Of a stretch of 15,601 bases of DNA, positions 5,193 to 13,390 are shown one piece after another. This DNA is from Clostridiaceae bacterium. GTDB lineage: Bacteria; Bacillota; Clostridia; Oscillospirales; Butyricicoccaceae. The translations under genes and the position numbers were made by a program. The DNA lies in assembly GCA_018383195.1 (NCBI GenBank), contig JAGZOP010000046.1, forward strand, positions 1 to 15,601, written 5' to 3'. Each line of letters starts with the position of its first letter. Positions within the stretch are counted from its first letter, which is position 1. The notes beneath the pieces are model-generated. The model was not told the origin of the DNA. It was given only the letters and a program-made list of their open reading frames with translations, and made no database searches.

Positions 5193-6454
5193 GGGAGATG
5201 AAAGACAGCGGGATTGAGTGGATTGGGGAGATTCCGGTTGATTGGGAACTGAGCAAAATCGGTGCAGTATATGAAGAACGGAACGAAAAGGTTAGTGATG
5301 CGGATTTCTCGCCTCTTTCCGTAACAAAACAGGGGGTTGTTCCTCAGTTAGAAACTGCTGCAAAAACGAACGATGGTGAGAACAGAAAACTGATTCGCAA
5401 AAATGATTTTGTAATCAATAGCCGTTCTGATAGACGGGGATCTTGTGGCATATCAGAATACGATGGTTCCTGTTCTCTCATCAATACGGTACTAAAACCC
5501 AGAAGAAATATGTGTAATGCATATTATAGCTTTGTATTTCGCTCAGAGCGTTTTGCTGATGAATTTTATAGATGGGGAAATGGCATTGTTGATGATCTGT
5601 GGTCAACAAAGTGGTCAAATATGAAGCGGATTTATATTCCTGCGCCTTCTTTACAGGAACAGCGTTGCATTGCCGATTACCTCGACCGCAAGTGCAGCCA
5701 GATTGATGCTATTATTGCCCGGCAGCAGGAAGTAACCGAGAAGCTGAAAGCCTATAAACTGTCCGTCATCACCGAAGCCGTCACAAAAGGTCTGAAGCCC
5801 AATGTGCCCATGAAGGACAGCGGAGTTGAGTGGATTGGGGAGATACCGGAACACTGGAAATTGTCACATATTGGAAATCTCGTTGAGATGGGTTCAGGTG
5901 GGACGCCAGCTCGTAAAAAGCCTGAGTATTGGGAAAATGGGAACATTCCTTGGATGTCATCTGGAGAAATAAATGATGAATACATTTACTCCACAGCAGA
6001 ACAGATCACAGAACTTGGGCTTCAAAATTCAAATGCAAAAATTTTACCGGTGAATACTGTTATGCTTGGTTTGATTGGGCAAGGAAAGACGAAGGGACTT
6101 ACGGCAATTTTAAAAACAGAAGTTTGCTGCAATCAAAATTTGGCGTATCTGATTGCTGATGAAAAATATTTGCATTACAGATATCTTTTCTATTGCTTCA
6201 AGGCAATGTATTTTTATATACGTGGTTTGGTTGGAGAATCTCAAGCAGGTATATATTCTTATTTTCTTAAAAAACTTCATATCCCTCTGCCTGATATTGA
6301 ACAACAAATCAGAATTTCAGATTATTTAGATACAAAGTGCGAAGCTATAAAAAACTCCATTAACAAGCGGGAACGCATTATTGAAAAGTTTACCAGTTAT
6401 AAAAGATCTCTCATTTATGAGGTTGTGACTGGAAAGAAAGAGGTGCAAAGATGA
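5189..6454 (+). CDS. hsdS: Type I restriction-modification specificity subunit
   Basis: HsdS recognises a split DNA target and joins HsdM and HsdR. The 421 residues form two similar halves. Each starts with a conserved segment (MKDSGIEWIGEIP at residue 4, MKDSGVEWIGEIP about residue 208), then has a variable target domain (about 20-150 and 220-370), then a conserved helix (YLDRKCSQIDAII and YLDTKCEAIKNSI). Each half should read one side of the target. The variable domains are clearly AT-richer than hsdM and hsdR, which suggests that they were exchanged. It starts with ATGA overlapping the hsdM stop and ends the same way with the next gene. No second hsdS copy or dedicated shuffling recombinase is present. 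Confidence 0.95.
   Translation: MREMKDSGIEWIGEIPVDWELSKIGAVYEERNEKVSDADFSPLSVTKQGVVPQLETAAKTNDGENRKLIRKNDFVINSRSDRRGSCGISEYDGSCSLINTVLKPRRNMCNAYYSFVFRSERFADEFYRWGNGIVDDLWSTKWSNMKRIYIPAPSLQEQRCIADYLDRKCSQIDAIIARQQEVTEKLKAYKLSVITEAVTKGLKPNVPMKDSGVEWIGEIPEHWKLSHIGNLVEMGSGGTPARKKPEYWENGNIPWMSSGEINDEYIYSTAEQITELGLQNSNAKILPVNTVMLGLIGQGKTKGLTAILKTEVCCNQNLAYLIADEKYLHYRYLFYCFKAMYFYIRGLVGESQAGIYSYFLKKLHIPLPDIEQQIRISDYLDTKCEAIKNSINKRERIIEKFTSYKRSLIYEVVTGKKEVQR
5198..5237 (+). repeat. Conserved segment repeat of hsdS, copy 1
   Basis: This 40-bp block matches 5810-5849 at 36 positions. The two copies encode the start of each HsdS half. Such direct repeats are natural sites for exchange of target domains between hsdS genes. 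Confidence 0.75.
5810..5849 (+). repeat. Conserved segment repeat of hsdS, copy 2
   Basis: This is the second copy of the 40-bp direct repeat in hsdS, 612 bases downstream of the first. Recombination between the two would remove the first target domain and leave an in-frame half-sized gene (612 is divisible by three). Confidence 0.75.
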
Positions 6455-6690
6455 ATAAGCCCTATCTAAGTGCTGAAGAGCAATATAAGGAAATCCTAAA
6501 TAATGAGGAAATAGAAAGAATTCAAGACACTGAATTACAAGAAATTAGGAGAAAATATTGGAATTTGCGCCACAAAGTTGCACTTGACGAAGCTCATATT
6601 TCAGACCAGGAGTTAGGTCAAGTATTGGATAATCTAAAAGCAAAAGAGCAGGCAGAGATCCTGCGCTATCGTCAAAAGAAAGGTGTGTAA
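6451..6690 (+). CDS. Small charged protein between hsdS and hsdR, unknown
   Basis: The 79-residue protein is highly charged and predicted to be almost all helical (SAEEQYKEILNNEEIERIQD; later DQELGQVLDNLKAKEQAEIL), possibly as a helical hairpin. It has no membrane segment or cysteine. The ATG overlaps the hsdS stop by four bases, with AGAGGTG about 6 bases upstream, so it is translationally coupled to hsdS. It is AT-rich like the second hsdS target domain. Type I operons usually contain only hsdM, hsdS and hsdR, so the role is open: assembly factor, restriction control or a toxin-like guard are all guesses. I do not recognise a family. Confidence 0.75.
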   Translation: MNKPYLSAEEQYKEILNNEEIERIQDTELQEIRRKYWNLRHKVALDEAHISDQELGQVLDNLKAKEQAEILRYRQKKGV

Positions 6691-6692
6691 AA

Positions 6693-6911
6693 ATGAACCC
6701 ACTTTATAACATTTGGAACTATAATTATATCCAGCAACAAGCCCAACAGCAGTACCATCAAAATCAGGTACAACAAGTGCTGGAAGCGGCACACAAGTTG
6801 CAGGATTATCTGGACAGTGCGGACAAGGTTGACCCGGCATATCAGGGGGCGTTAACTGCTACCTGCTGTGCTGTTTTGGCGGACTACGCAAAGAAACACG
6901 GTATTATCTGA
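6693..6911 (+). CDS. Small Gln-rich protein between hsdS and hsdR, unknown
   Basis: This 72-residue protein has an N-terminal segment rich in Gln, Asn and Tyr (MNPLYNIWNYNYIQQQAQQQ). A helical part follows (VLEAAHKLQDYLDSADKV), then a short conserved-looking end (GALTATCCAVLADYAKKHG) with two neighbouring Cys. It begins two bases after the previous stop, with AAAGGTG upstream, and ends 16 bases before hsdR. The tight packing indicates one operon. I do not recognise a family with confidence. The C-terminal half looks like a small folded helical domain, and the N-terminal half may be disordered or self-associating. Confidence 0.75.
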   Translation: MNPLYNIWNYNYIQQQAQQQYHQNQVQQVLEAAHKLQDYLDSADKVDPAYQGALTATCCAVLADYAKKHGII

Positions 6912-6927
6912 GAAAGTAGGTGCAACC

Positions 6928-9921
6928 ATGCCCGACTTTGACGTAAAAGAAAAACGGTTTGAACAGGATATTGAGGAATACCTACTTACCCACGGCGGCT
7001 ACCAGAAGGGCAACCCCGCCGCCTTTAACCGGGAAAAGGCTCTGGATACCGGCACGTTCCTTTCCTTTATCCGTACCAGCCAGCCCAATCAGTGGGAGCG
7101 GTTTGAGAAAATCTACGGTGCCGACAGTGAACGGCAGCTTATCGACCGTTTTTGCCGTGAAGTGAAACTGGTGGGCCTCTTGAAAGTGCTGCGCCAGGGC
7201 TTTACCGACCGGGGCATCAAGTTTCGGGCGGTATTCTGGAAACCGGAGACCTCTATTAATGAAACCAGTCAGGCCCAGTTTGCCGCCAATATCCTCCACT
7301 GCACCCGGCAGTTCCATTACTCCCTGAGCAACGAAAACAGCATTGATATTGTCCTGTTCCTCAACGGTATCCCGGTGGTGTCCATGGAGCTGAAATGCCA
7401 GTTCACCGGGCAGGACACCGCCAACGCTATCCAGCAGTATAAGTTCGACCGGGCGGGCAAGGACGCTATTTTTGAGTTCAAAAACCGGGTGCTGGTTCAC
7501 TTTGCCGTGGATTTAACCAATGTGTATATGACCACCCGGCTGGAAGGGTCGAAAACCTATTTCCTGCCTTTCAACCAGGGCAGCAACGGAGCCGGAAATG
7601 TGGGCGGGAAGGGCAACCCCATCAACCCGGACGGCTACGACACCGCCTACCTGTGGGAGAATGTGCTGTGTAAAGACCGCCTGCTGGAGATCTTACATAA
7701 ATATCTCCACTTGCAGCAGGAGAAGGACGAAAAGACCGGCGAGGTGAAGTCCGAGCGGATGATCTTCCCCCGGTATCACCAGCTGGATGTGGTGACCAAG
7801 CTGCTGGCCGATGTAAAGGCCAACGGCGCCGGTAAGAACTATCTCATTCAGCACAGCGCCGGTTCCGGTAAGTCCAATTCCATTGCCTGGCTTGCCCACC
7901 GACTTACCGGCCTGCACGATGACCACGACGAGAAGATTTTCCAGTCTGTCATCATCGTTACTGACCGTCGGGTGCTGGACAGCCAGCTGCAAAATACCGT
8001 CTATCAGTTCGATCATGTGGCGGGAGTGGTTCAGAAGATCGACAAGAACGCCCAGCAGCTCCGTGAGGCCATCGAGGCCGGGACGGGCATCATCATCACC
8101 ACTCTCCAGAAGTTCCCGGTCATTTATAAAGAAGTACGATCCGGCAATAAGCGGTTTGCGGTCATTGTGGACGAGGCCCACTCCTCCCAGACCGGCGACG
8201 CCGCCCGCAAACTGAAACGGGCGCTGGCCGATACAGAGAAAGTTCTGGAGGAGTACGCCCAGCAGGAATATGAAGAGGAGGCCAAGCGCAAGGACGATGA
8301 GGACAAGCTGCTGGATGAACTGGCCGCCCAGGGTGTCCATGAAAACCTGTCCTTCTTCGCCTTTACGGCAACCCCTAAGGATAAAACGCTGCAAATGTTC
8401 GGTCAGCGGGATGAGAATGGCAAATACCATCCTTTCCATGTGTATTCCATGCGGCAGGCCATCGAGGAAGGCTTTATTCTGGATGTATTGCAAAACTACA
8501 TGACCTACAACATGTACTTTAAGATTGCTAAGGCCATCCCCGATGACCCGGAGCTGGATACCGCCGCCGGTGTCCGTGCCATCCGCCAGTTTGAGACGCT
8601 GCACCCCCATAATATCTCTCAAAAAACGGCTATCATGCTGGAGCAGTTCCGCAGCGTCACCCGGCACAAGATTGGCGGCAAGGCCAAGGCCATGATCGTG
8701 ACGCCCTCCCGGCTCCATGCGGTGCGCTACCTGCTGGAGTTCAAGCGACAGATCCAGGAGAAGGGGTATACCGATCTGAATGTGCTGGTGGCCTTCTCCG
8801 GCGAGGTGGAGGACAACGGGGAGACCTACACCGAGGAGAAACTGAACAAAACAAAATCCGGCGAGACCATCAAAGAGAAGGCCCTACCAGAGGCGTTCCA
8901 TACAGACGAATATGGGATGCTGATCGTGGCGGAAAAGTATCAGACCGGCTTTGATGAGCCGCTGCTGCACACCATGTTTGTGGACAAGAAGCTGTCCGGC
9001 GTGAAGGCCGTCCAGACCCTGTCCCGGCTGAACCGCACCATGCGGGGCAAAAAGGATACCTTTGTCCTGGACTTCGTCAACTCCGCCGAGGACATCCGCA
9101 AAGCTTTTGAGCCGTACTACGAGGAGACAGTTCTGGAGGAGGAGACAGACCCCAATGTGGTGTATGACCTGAAGAACACCCTGGACGAGTACCGGGTATA
9201 TCAGCAGATGGAGATCGACCGGTTTGCGGAGATCTTCTATGCCTCCAAAGAGCAGTCCGGCGGCGATTTGGGTAAGCTCCAGGGAACGATCCGCCCGGCG
9301 CTGGATCGGTTTGAGGCGCTGGTGGAGGAAAAGCAGGATCTTTTCAAGTCCACTCTGGCCCGATTTAACCGCATTTACGCATTTATCACGCAGGTCTGCC
9401 GCCTGTTTGATAAGGACATCCACAAATTTAGTGTGTACGCCAAGTTCCTCTATACCATGCTACCCAAAGGCGGACGGGATAAGGTCTATGTGGATGACAA
9501 GGTGCTGCTGGAATATTATCGCCTGGAGAAAGACTTCGAGGGCGGGATCGAACTGGAAAGCACCGCCGAGGGCTTCCGTCCCATTACCGGCGAGGCAGGT
9601 CGCAAGGAGAAGAAACGCGACCCGCTGACGGTCATCATTGATAAAATCAACGAGAAATATGGGACCAGCTTCACGGAAATGGACAAGGTCTTGCTCCAGA
9701 TGGAAAATGACTACGCTGCGCAGGATAAGTGGCACAGCTACGCTCAGAATAATGACCGCAAGACCTTTATGCTGCTTTTTGAGAAGGACTTCCCAAACAT
9801 GGCCGCCGCCCGCTATGAGCAGAACGAGGAATTTTTTGTGAAGATGTTCTCTGACCCGGATATGATGCGGCAGGTTATGGAAACAGTGGGGACGGTGTTG
9901 TATGAGAGGTTAAGAGGCTGA
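6928..9921 (+). CDS. hsdR: Type I restriction endonuclease subunit R
   Basis: HsdR is the motor and nuclease of the restriction complex: it pulls DNA with ATP and cuts where translocation stalls. The 997-residue protein carries an N-terminal nuclease domain with D140 and E154-x-K156 (IDIVLFLNG, SMELKCQ). It also has a superfamily 2 helicase: Walker A SAGSGKS with K315, DEAH at 415-418, TAT at 480-482, and QTLSRLNR from 696. A C-terminal region of about 270 residues should bind HsdM. ATG 6928 was chosen because GTAGGTG lies about 6 bases upstream and the family start fits; the open frame reaches back to 6868 inside the previous gene. The length is typical and no key residue is missing, so it appears active. 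Confidence 0.95.
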   Translation: MPDFDVKEKRFEQDIEEYLLTHGGYQKGNPAAFNREKALDTGTFLSFIRTSQPNQWERFEKIYGADSERQLIDRFCREVKLVGLLKVLRQGFTDRGIKFRAVFWKPETSINETSQAQFAANILHCTRQFHYSLSNENSIDIVLFLNGIPVVSMELKCQFTGQDTANAIQQYKFDRAGKDAIFEFKNRVLVHFAVDLTNVYMTTRLEGSKTYFLPFNQGSNGAGNVGGKGNPINPDGYDTAYLWENVLCKDRLLEILHKYLHLQQEKDEKTGEVKSERMIFPRYHQLDVVTKLLADVKANGAGKNYLIQHSAGSGKSNSIAWLAHRLTGLHDDHDEKIFQSVIIVTDRRVLDSQLQNTVYQFDHVAGVVQKIDKNAQQLREAIEAGTGIIITTLQKFPVIYKEVRSGNKRFAVIVDEAHSSQTGDAARKLKRALADTEKVLEEYAQQEYEEEAKRKDDEDKLLDELAAQGVHENLSFFAFTATPKDKTLQMFGQRDENGKYHPFHVYSMRQAIEEGFILDVLQNYMTYNMYFKIAKAIPDDPELDTAAGVRAIRQFETLHPHNISQKTAIMLEQFRSVTRHKIGGKAKAMIVTPSRLHAVRYLLEFKRQIQEKGYTDLNVLVAFSGEVEDNGETYTEEKLNKTKSGETIKEKALPEAFHTDEYGMLIVAEKYQTGFDEPLLHTMFVDKKLSGVKAVQTLSRLNRTMRGKKDTFVLDFVNSAEDIRKAFEPYYEETVLEEETDPNVVYDLKNTLDEYRVYQQMEIDRFAEIFYASKEQSGGDLGKLQGTIRPALDRFEALVEEKQDLFKSTLARFNRIYAFITQVCRLFDKDIHKFSVYAKFLYTMLPKGGRDKVYVDDKVLLEYYRLEKDFEGGIELESTAEGFRPITGEAGRKEKKRDPLTVIIDKINEKYGTSFTEMDKVLLQMENDYAAQDKWHSYAQNNDRKTFMLLFEKDFPNMAAARYEQNEEFFVKMFSDPDMMRQVMETVGTVLYERLRG

Positions 9922-9984
9922 CAAGACACATAGCCATAATTAGGAATAACTGTGCTGCTTAAATTCTTATGTAAGGAGTCATAT

Positions 9985-11274
9985 ATGCCATATACTAGTG
10001 AGGTGTTTGGGGTTTCTCCTCAAATAAATATGTATTCATATTTTGACCGTAGCAATTTGGATGGAAAATTATCTCGCTTATTGCGCCGGAACGTACATAT
10101 TGCAATAAAAGGACCCTCCAAATGTGGAAAATCCTGGCTTCGTCAAAAATGCTTAGCTGATGCGATTATTGTTCAATGCCGTATCGGGATGACGGCAGAG
10201 GATATTTACCGCCAGGCATTGTCCTCTATTGGAGTTCAATTTGATGTGCAACGTTCGTCAGAAACTAACGTTTCGGCGGAAATTTCTGGCGGTGGGGAAA
10301 TTAAAATTCCTATTGTAGCAAACGCAAAAACCGACGTTTCAGGGGCTATTGAGCACAATCGTGGTTCTGGAGTATCACTGGATTTTACTACAAGCATTCA
10401 GAATTTAGAATTTATAGCAGATTCTATTATACGCTCTGGAAGAAGACTGGTGGTCGAGGACTTTCATTATCTTGACCTCAGAACAAGAGAAAAATTGGCG
10501 TTTGATATGAAAACTTTCTGGGACTATAATTGCAAAGTGGTTATTATCGGTGTTTGGACTCAAACAAATCTCCTTACGTTCATGAATCCTGACTTAACAG
10601 GGCGGATAGAAGAAATCTCTGTATCTTGGGAGAACGAGGAACTTCAAGAGGTTATTCGTCTGGGAAGCCAAACGCTTAATATTGAGATTGATTCCAATAT
10701 ACAGCGAGATATGATTGCAGACTCTTTTGGAAATGTTGGGATTTTGCAATCGCTTTTATTAAAATTGGTTGAAGATGAGGCTAATATTGAAGAAACACAG
10801 GCCATCAAATTTAATATTGTAAATCCGGAGCTTTATGCAAATGCTGCCAAAGCATATGCAACTCAGTTAGATGGACGTTATCAACAATTTGCACAAACAC
10901 TTTCCATAGGTATTAGGCAGCGGAAAAAATCAACAGGCATATATGCATTAGCCATGGAAGCTATTGTAAATGCTACGGATGGACAATTAATGTACGGCCT
11001 TTCACGCAATGAAATATTTATTATGGCGAATGGAAAAGAGCCACGCATAAAAAAGGGAAACTTAAAAACCGTGCTTGGCAAATTAGTTGAGTTACAAAAA
11101 CCTGAAGCAGGAAGAAGTCTTGTAATTTCATATGATGAATCTATAGATTCTATTTTTGCGGTCGATTTGCAATTTCTGTTTTACCGTAAACATCATACTA
11201 TGCAATGGCCATGGGAAGAAATGGCGGAAGAGGCTCGTCAACAGTCTTTGTTTGAGGAAGATAATGAATCTTGA
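9985..11274 (+). CDS. P-loop ATPase with beta-rich insert, possible defence ATPase
   Basis: The 429-residue protein has an AAA/STAND-type ATPase core: Walker A GPSKCGKS at residues 43-50, Walker B RRLVVEDFHYL around 153-163 (E158, D159), then KVVIIGVWTQ and DLTGRIEEI as later core motifs. Between Walker A and B, at about 91-130, is an insert of alternating small, polar and hydrophobic residues (VSAEISGGGEIKIPIVANAK). The C-terminal 150 residues are helical and end in an acidic tail. ATG 9985 has TAAGGAG 6 bases upstream. The gene is AT-rich compared with hsdR, from which it is separated by 63 bases, so it was probably acquired separately. The defence role is inferred only from its place beside a restriction system. 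I know similar proteins only as uncharacterised ATP-binding proteins. Confidence 0.8.
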   Translation: MPYTSEVFGVSPQINMYSYFDRSNLDGKLSRLLRRNVHIAIKGPSKCGKSWLRQKCLADAIIVQCRIGMTAEDIYRQALSSIGVQFDVQRSSETNVSAEISGGGEIKIPIVANAKTDVSGAIEHNRGSGVSLDFTTSIQNLEFIADSIIRSGRRLVVEDFHYLDLRTREKLAFDMKTFWDYNCKVVIIGVWTQTNLLTFMNPDLTGRIEEISVSWENEELQEVIRLGSQTLNIEIDSNIQRDMIADSFGNVGILQSLLLKLVEDEANIEETQAIKFNIVNPELYANAAKAYATQLDGRYQQFAQTLSIGIRQRKKSTGIYALAMEAIVNATDGQLMYGLSRNEIFIMANGKEPRIKKGNLKTVLGKLVELQKPEAGRSLVISYDESIDSIFAVDLQFLFYRKHHTMQWPWEEMAEEARQQSLFEEDNES

Positions 11275-11282
11275 GTATGTAT

Positions 11283-11330
11283 ATACCCGTTATCCCCATG
11301 TGGCATGACGTAAAACAGGGTATTCTTTTC
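11283..11330 (+). terminator. Terminator of the ATPase gene
   Basis: ATACCCGTT (11283-11291) pairs with AACAGGGTAT (11314-11323) with one bulge. The hairpin starts a few bases after the ATPase stop codon and is followed by TTCTTTTC. Confidence 0.55.
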
Positions 11331-11379
11331 TTGAAATTGTCCAAGATGATCGAGTCTCTACGAAACGAAGCATTCCCGC

Positions 11380-11408
11380 TTGACAAGTTCTCTCTGATAT
11401 GATACCTT
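11380..11408 (+). promoter_or_regulatory. Possible promoter of the mobilization genes
   Basis: A perfect -35 box, TTGACA (11380-11385), is followed after 17 bases by TACCTT (11403-11408), a poor -10 box. It is the best promoter-like sequence upstream of the long stem-loop and mobC. Weakness of the -10 box suggests an activator or low basal expression. Confidence 0.4.
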
Positions 11409-11438
11409 GAAACCAACATATCAGCGCAAACTGAATAC

Positions 11439-11535
11439 GGCTTTTCAGCCGGTACATAGACAACCGACACAAGAACCCCAGCGAGAGGAAAGCTCCCGCT
11501 GGGGTCGGTGCGTCTATGTACCGGCTTCTTTTTTT
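11439..11535 (+). promoter_or_regulatory. Long stem-loop with T7 tract, possible attenuator
   Basis: A 15-bp perfect stem (AGCCGGTACATAGAC, 11447-11461, with 11512-11526) encloses a second stem (ACCCCAGCG with CGCTGGGGT) and a GAG-GAAAG-CTC tip. Seven T's follow at 11529-11535. This has the form of a strong terminator. A short alternative hairpin, CGGCT-tttc-AGCCG at 11439-11452, uses the foot of the long stem and would compete with it, as in attenuators. It lies between the possible promoter and the mob genes, so it may keep mobilization expression low or isolate it from the cargo. Confidence 0.6.
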
Positions 11536-11599
11536 GCTCTTTCAGACCAACTGAAAGGAGGCTCTCCCCACCCCATTCACGGCAGAAACAGAAGCCTTC

Positions 11600-11700
11600 C
11601 AACCTCTGTCTCGTGAGGTAGCGAGCATCGGATTTCGCCCCCCACGGGGCAAAATCCATCCCCAGGGGAGGCCCCCTGAATACCCCCTTACAGCGGAAAC
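11600..11700 (+). other. Probable oriT region
   Basis: The bases just upstream of mobC hold two inverted repeats: a 12-bp arm pair with one mismatch at 11630-11657 (GGATTTCGCCCC and GGGGCAAAATCC, loop CCAC) and CAGGGG-AGGC-CCCCTG at 11663-11678, followed by AATACCCCCTTA. Inverted repeats beside a possible nick site directly upstream of relaxosome genes are the usual layout of oriT. No published nick consensus is recognised exactly, so the nick position is unknown. Bases 11331-11379 and 11536-11599 show nothing I can name. Confidence 0.45.
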
Positions 11701-11724
11701 CTGTTATAGAATGGAGGGATCAGT

Positions 11725-12015
11725 TTGCGTACCAACGATGAAAAAGTACGGCTGAAGATCAGGCTGGATGACACGGAGAAAGCCAAACTGGAACATGAAG
11801 CCGCCCTGTGCGGCCTGACCAGATCCGAGTACCTCCGGCAACTCTGCCTGGGCAGGCAGCCCCACCCCAAACAGCCGCCGGAGTTCTGGGACCTGCTGGA
11901 CGCCCTGTATGAAGTCCACGCCCAACTGGAGCGGCTGGCGGCCCGCTGCCCGGAAGCCTCCGGGGAATGTTCCCAGCTTGAGCGGCTCGTCCTGTTCTTG
12001 CAGGGGGTGGCGTGA
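11725..12015 (+). CDS. mobC: MobC-type relaxosome accessory protein
   Basis: The 96-residue protein starts with a ribbon-helix-helix-like DNA-binding domain: strand KVRLKIRLDD, helix TEKAKLEHEAALCG, then LTRSEYLRQLCLG. A second helical part follows (PEFWDLLDALYEVHAQLERL). Both fit the MobC family, which binds oriT and helps the relaxase open the DNA. The start is TTG at 11725, with GGAGGG 6 bases upstream; an ATG at 11711 is out of frame. It is preceded by the probable oriT. The stop overlaps the relaxase start (TGATG), so the two are coupled. Confidence 0.82.
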   Translation: MRTNDEKVRLKIRLDDTEKAKLEHEAALCGLTRSEYLRQLCLGRQPHPKQPPEFWDLLDALYEVHAQLERLAARCPEASGECSQLERLVLFLQGVA

Positions 12016-13337
12016 TGGCAACCACCAGCCTGTGGCACATCAAAGGGCGGCTCAGCGACCTGATCGCCTATGTGGAAGACCCGGAGAAAACCGTCCCCAA
12101 AGGCACAGAGGACTTCTTCACCGTGTTTTCGTACATCCAGAACCCGCAAAAGACTTCGGACGGTTCCTTCGTCACCGCCATCAACTGCCTGAAGCAGACG
12201 GCGCTTCGGCAGATGATCCTGACCAAACAGCGGTACGGCAAGGAAGATCACTACATCGCGTGGCATGGGTATCAGAGTTTCAAGCCCGGCGAAGTCACCC
12301 CGGAGCGGTGCCATGAGATCGGCGTGAAACTGGCGAAAGAGATGTGGGGCGGGCAGTTCCAGGTCATCGTCACCACCCATCTGGACAAAGGCCACCTGCA
12401 CAACCACTTCTGCTTCAATTCCGTTTCCTTTCGGGATGGGCGAAAGTACAACTATTCCAAGGCCGAGCAGCGGCGTTTGCGGGACATCTCAGACCGCCTT
12501 TGCCGGGAGTATGGCCTGTCCGTGATCGAGCATGGCCGCAAGGCCCCCAGCCGCCCCGTCTGGCTGGACGAACGGAATGGTAAACCCACCCGGTACAACC
12601 TGATGCGGGAGGCGATGGAGGCCGCCCTCAAGGTCAGCGTGGACGGGAACGACCTGCGGAAAGCCCTCCGGGAGCAGGGCTATGAACTGGACGCCGATCC
12701 CGCCCACAAATACGCCACCCTGCGGCGGATCGGGAGCAAACAGGCGGTGCGGCTGTACCGGCTGGGGGAGGCATACGACCTCCCGGCCATCCGGGAACGG
12801 ATCGAGGAAAATCGCCAGCGGTACGCCCGCGATTACAGTTATCATCGGTACAGGCCCGTCCCCGTCCAGCGGATCAGGCCCAGACGCCTGCGGCTGGACG
12901 GCTCTCTCAGCGGTGTGCGGCAGATTGACGGCTTCCGTGGGCTGTACTTCCACTACTGCTATTGCCTGGGCCTCCTGCACAAAAACAGCCCCCGCAGATC
13001 ACTCTCCCCGGAACTGCGGGAGGAGTGCCGCCGCCTGGACGCCATCAGCAGGCAGGCGCAGCTGATCTGCCGGGAGAAGCTGGACACGGCGGAGGAAGTT
13101 AGATCGTTCATCAGCGGGAAACAGAGCGAAATGAAGAAATTGGGCGCTACCCGCCAGCATTGCTATAACCGTCTGCGCCGCTGTGACGATGAGGAGGAAA
13201 TCGCAAAAATCAAGGGCCAGCGTGACCGGCTGACGGCGGCGATGGCCGCTTGCAGGAAGGACATTCAGACCGCTGAAGCGGTACTCTCCCGGAGCGCCTG
13301 CATGAAAGAGAACCTGAAGGCGGAGCGGGCGATGTAG
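12015..13337 (+). CDS. MOBP-type relaxase/mobilization nuclease
   Basis: The relaxase nicks oriT, stays bound to the 5' end through a tyrosine and leads the strand into a recipient. The 440-residue protein has the relaxase domain in its N-terminal half. Tyr19 (LIAYVEDPEKT) is the likely catalytic residue, and the metal-binding triad motif HLDKGHLHNHF has H122, D124, H127, H129 and H131. A helical C-terminal half (from about 330) is rich in Arg and Lys and may bind DNA or the coupling protein. ATG 12015 overlaps the mobC stop; GTG 12012 is an alternative one codon earlier. No mating-pore genes are present, so it needs a helper element. This differs from classic Tn4451, whose TnpZ is a Mob/Pre-type protein. 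Confidence 0.9.
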   Translation: MATTSLWHIKGRLSDLIAYVEDPEKTVPKGTEDFFTVFSYIQNPQKTSDGSFVTAINCLKQTALRQMILTKQRYGKEDHYIAWHGYQSFKPGEVTPERCHEIGVKLAKEMWGGQFQVIVTTHLDKGHLHNHFCFNSVSFRDGRKYNYSKAEQRRLRDISDRLCREYGLSVIEHGRKAPSRPVWLDERNGKPTRYNLMREAMEAALKVSVDGNDLRKALREQGYELDADPAHKYATLRRIGSKQAVRLYRLGEAYDLPAIRERIEENRQRYARDYSYHRYRPVPVQRIRPRRLRLDGSLSGVRQIDGFRGLYFHYCYCLGLLHKNSPRRSLSPELREECRRLDAISRQAQLICREKLDTAEEVRSFISGKQSEMKKLGATRQHCYNRLRRCDDEEEIAKIKGQRDRLTAAMAACRKDIQTAEAVLSRSACMKENLKAERAM

Positions 13338-13390
13338 GCCCAGCGCATGGTCCGCGTACAGGATAAACACAGGGAAAGGGGCTGTGCCAG

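Noticed and set aside
5189..6454. Phase-variable hsdS inversion system
   Set aside because: The internal repeats are direct, not inverted, and there is no second hsdS or neighbouring tyrosine recombinase.
7693..8718. Long open frame on the minus strand opposite hsdR (341 codons)
   Set aside because: It is an antisense shadow of the helicase part of hsdR, with no domain and no ribosome binding site of note.
11407..11616. Short open frame across the long stem-loop (69 codons)
   Set aside because: It runs through a perfect hairpin and T7 tract and has no ribosome binding site, so a structured leader is the better reading.
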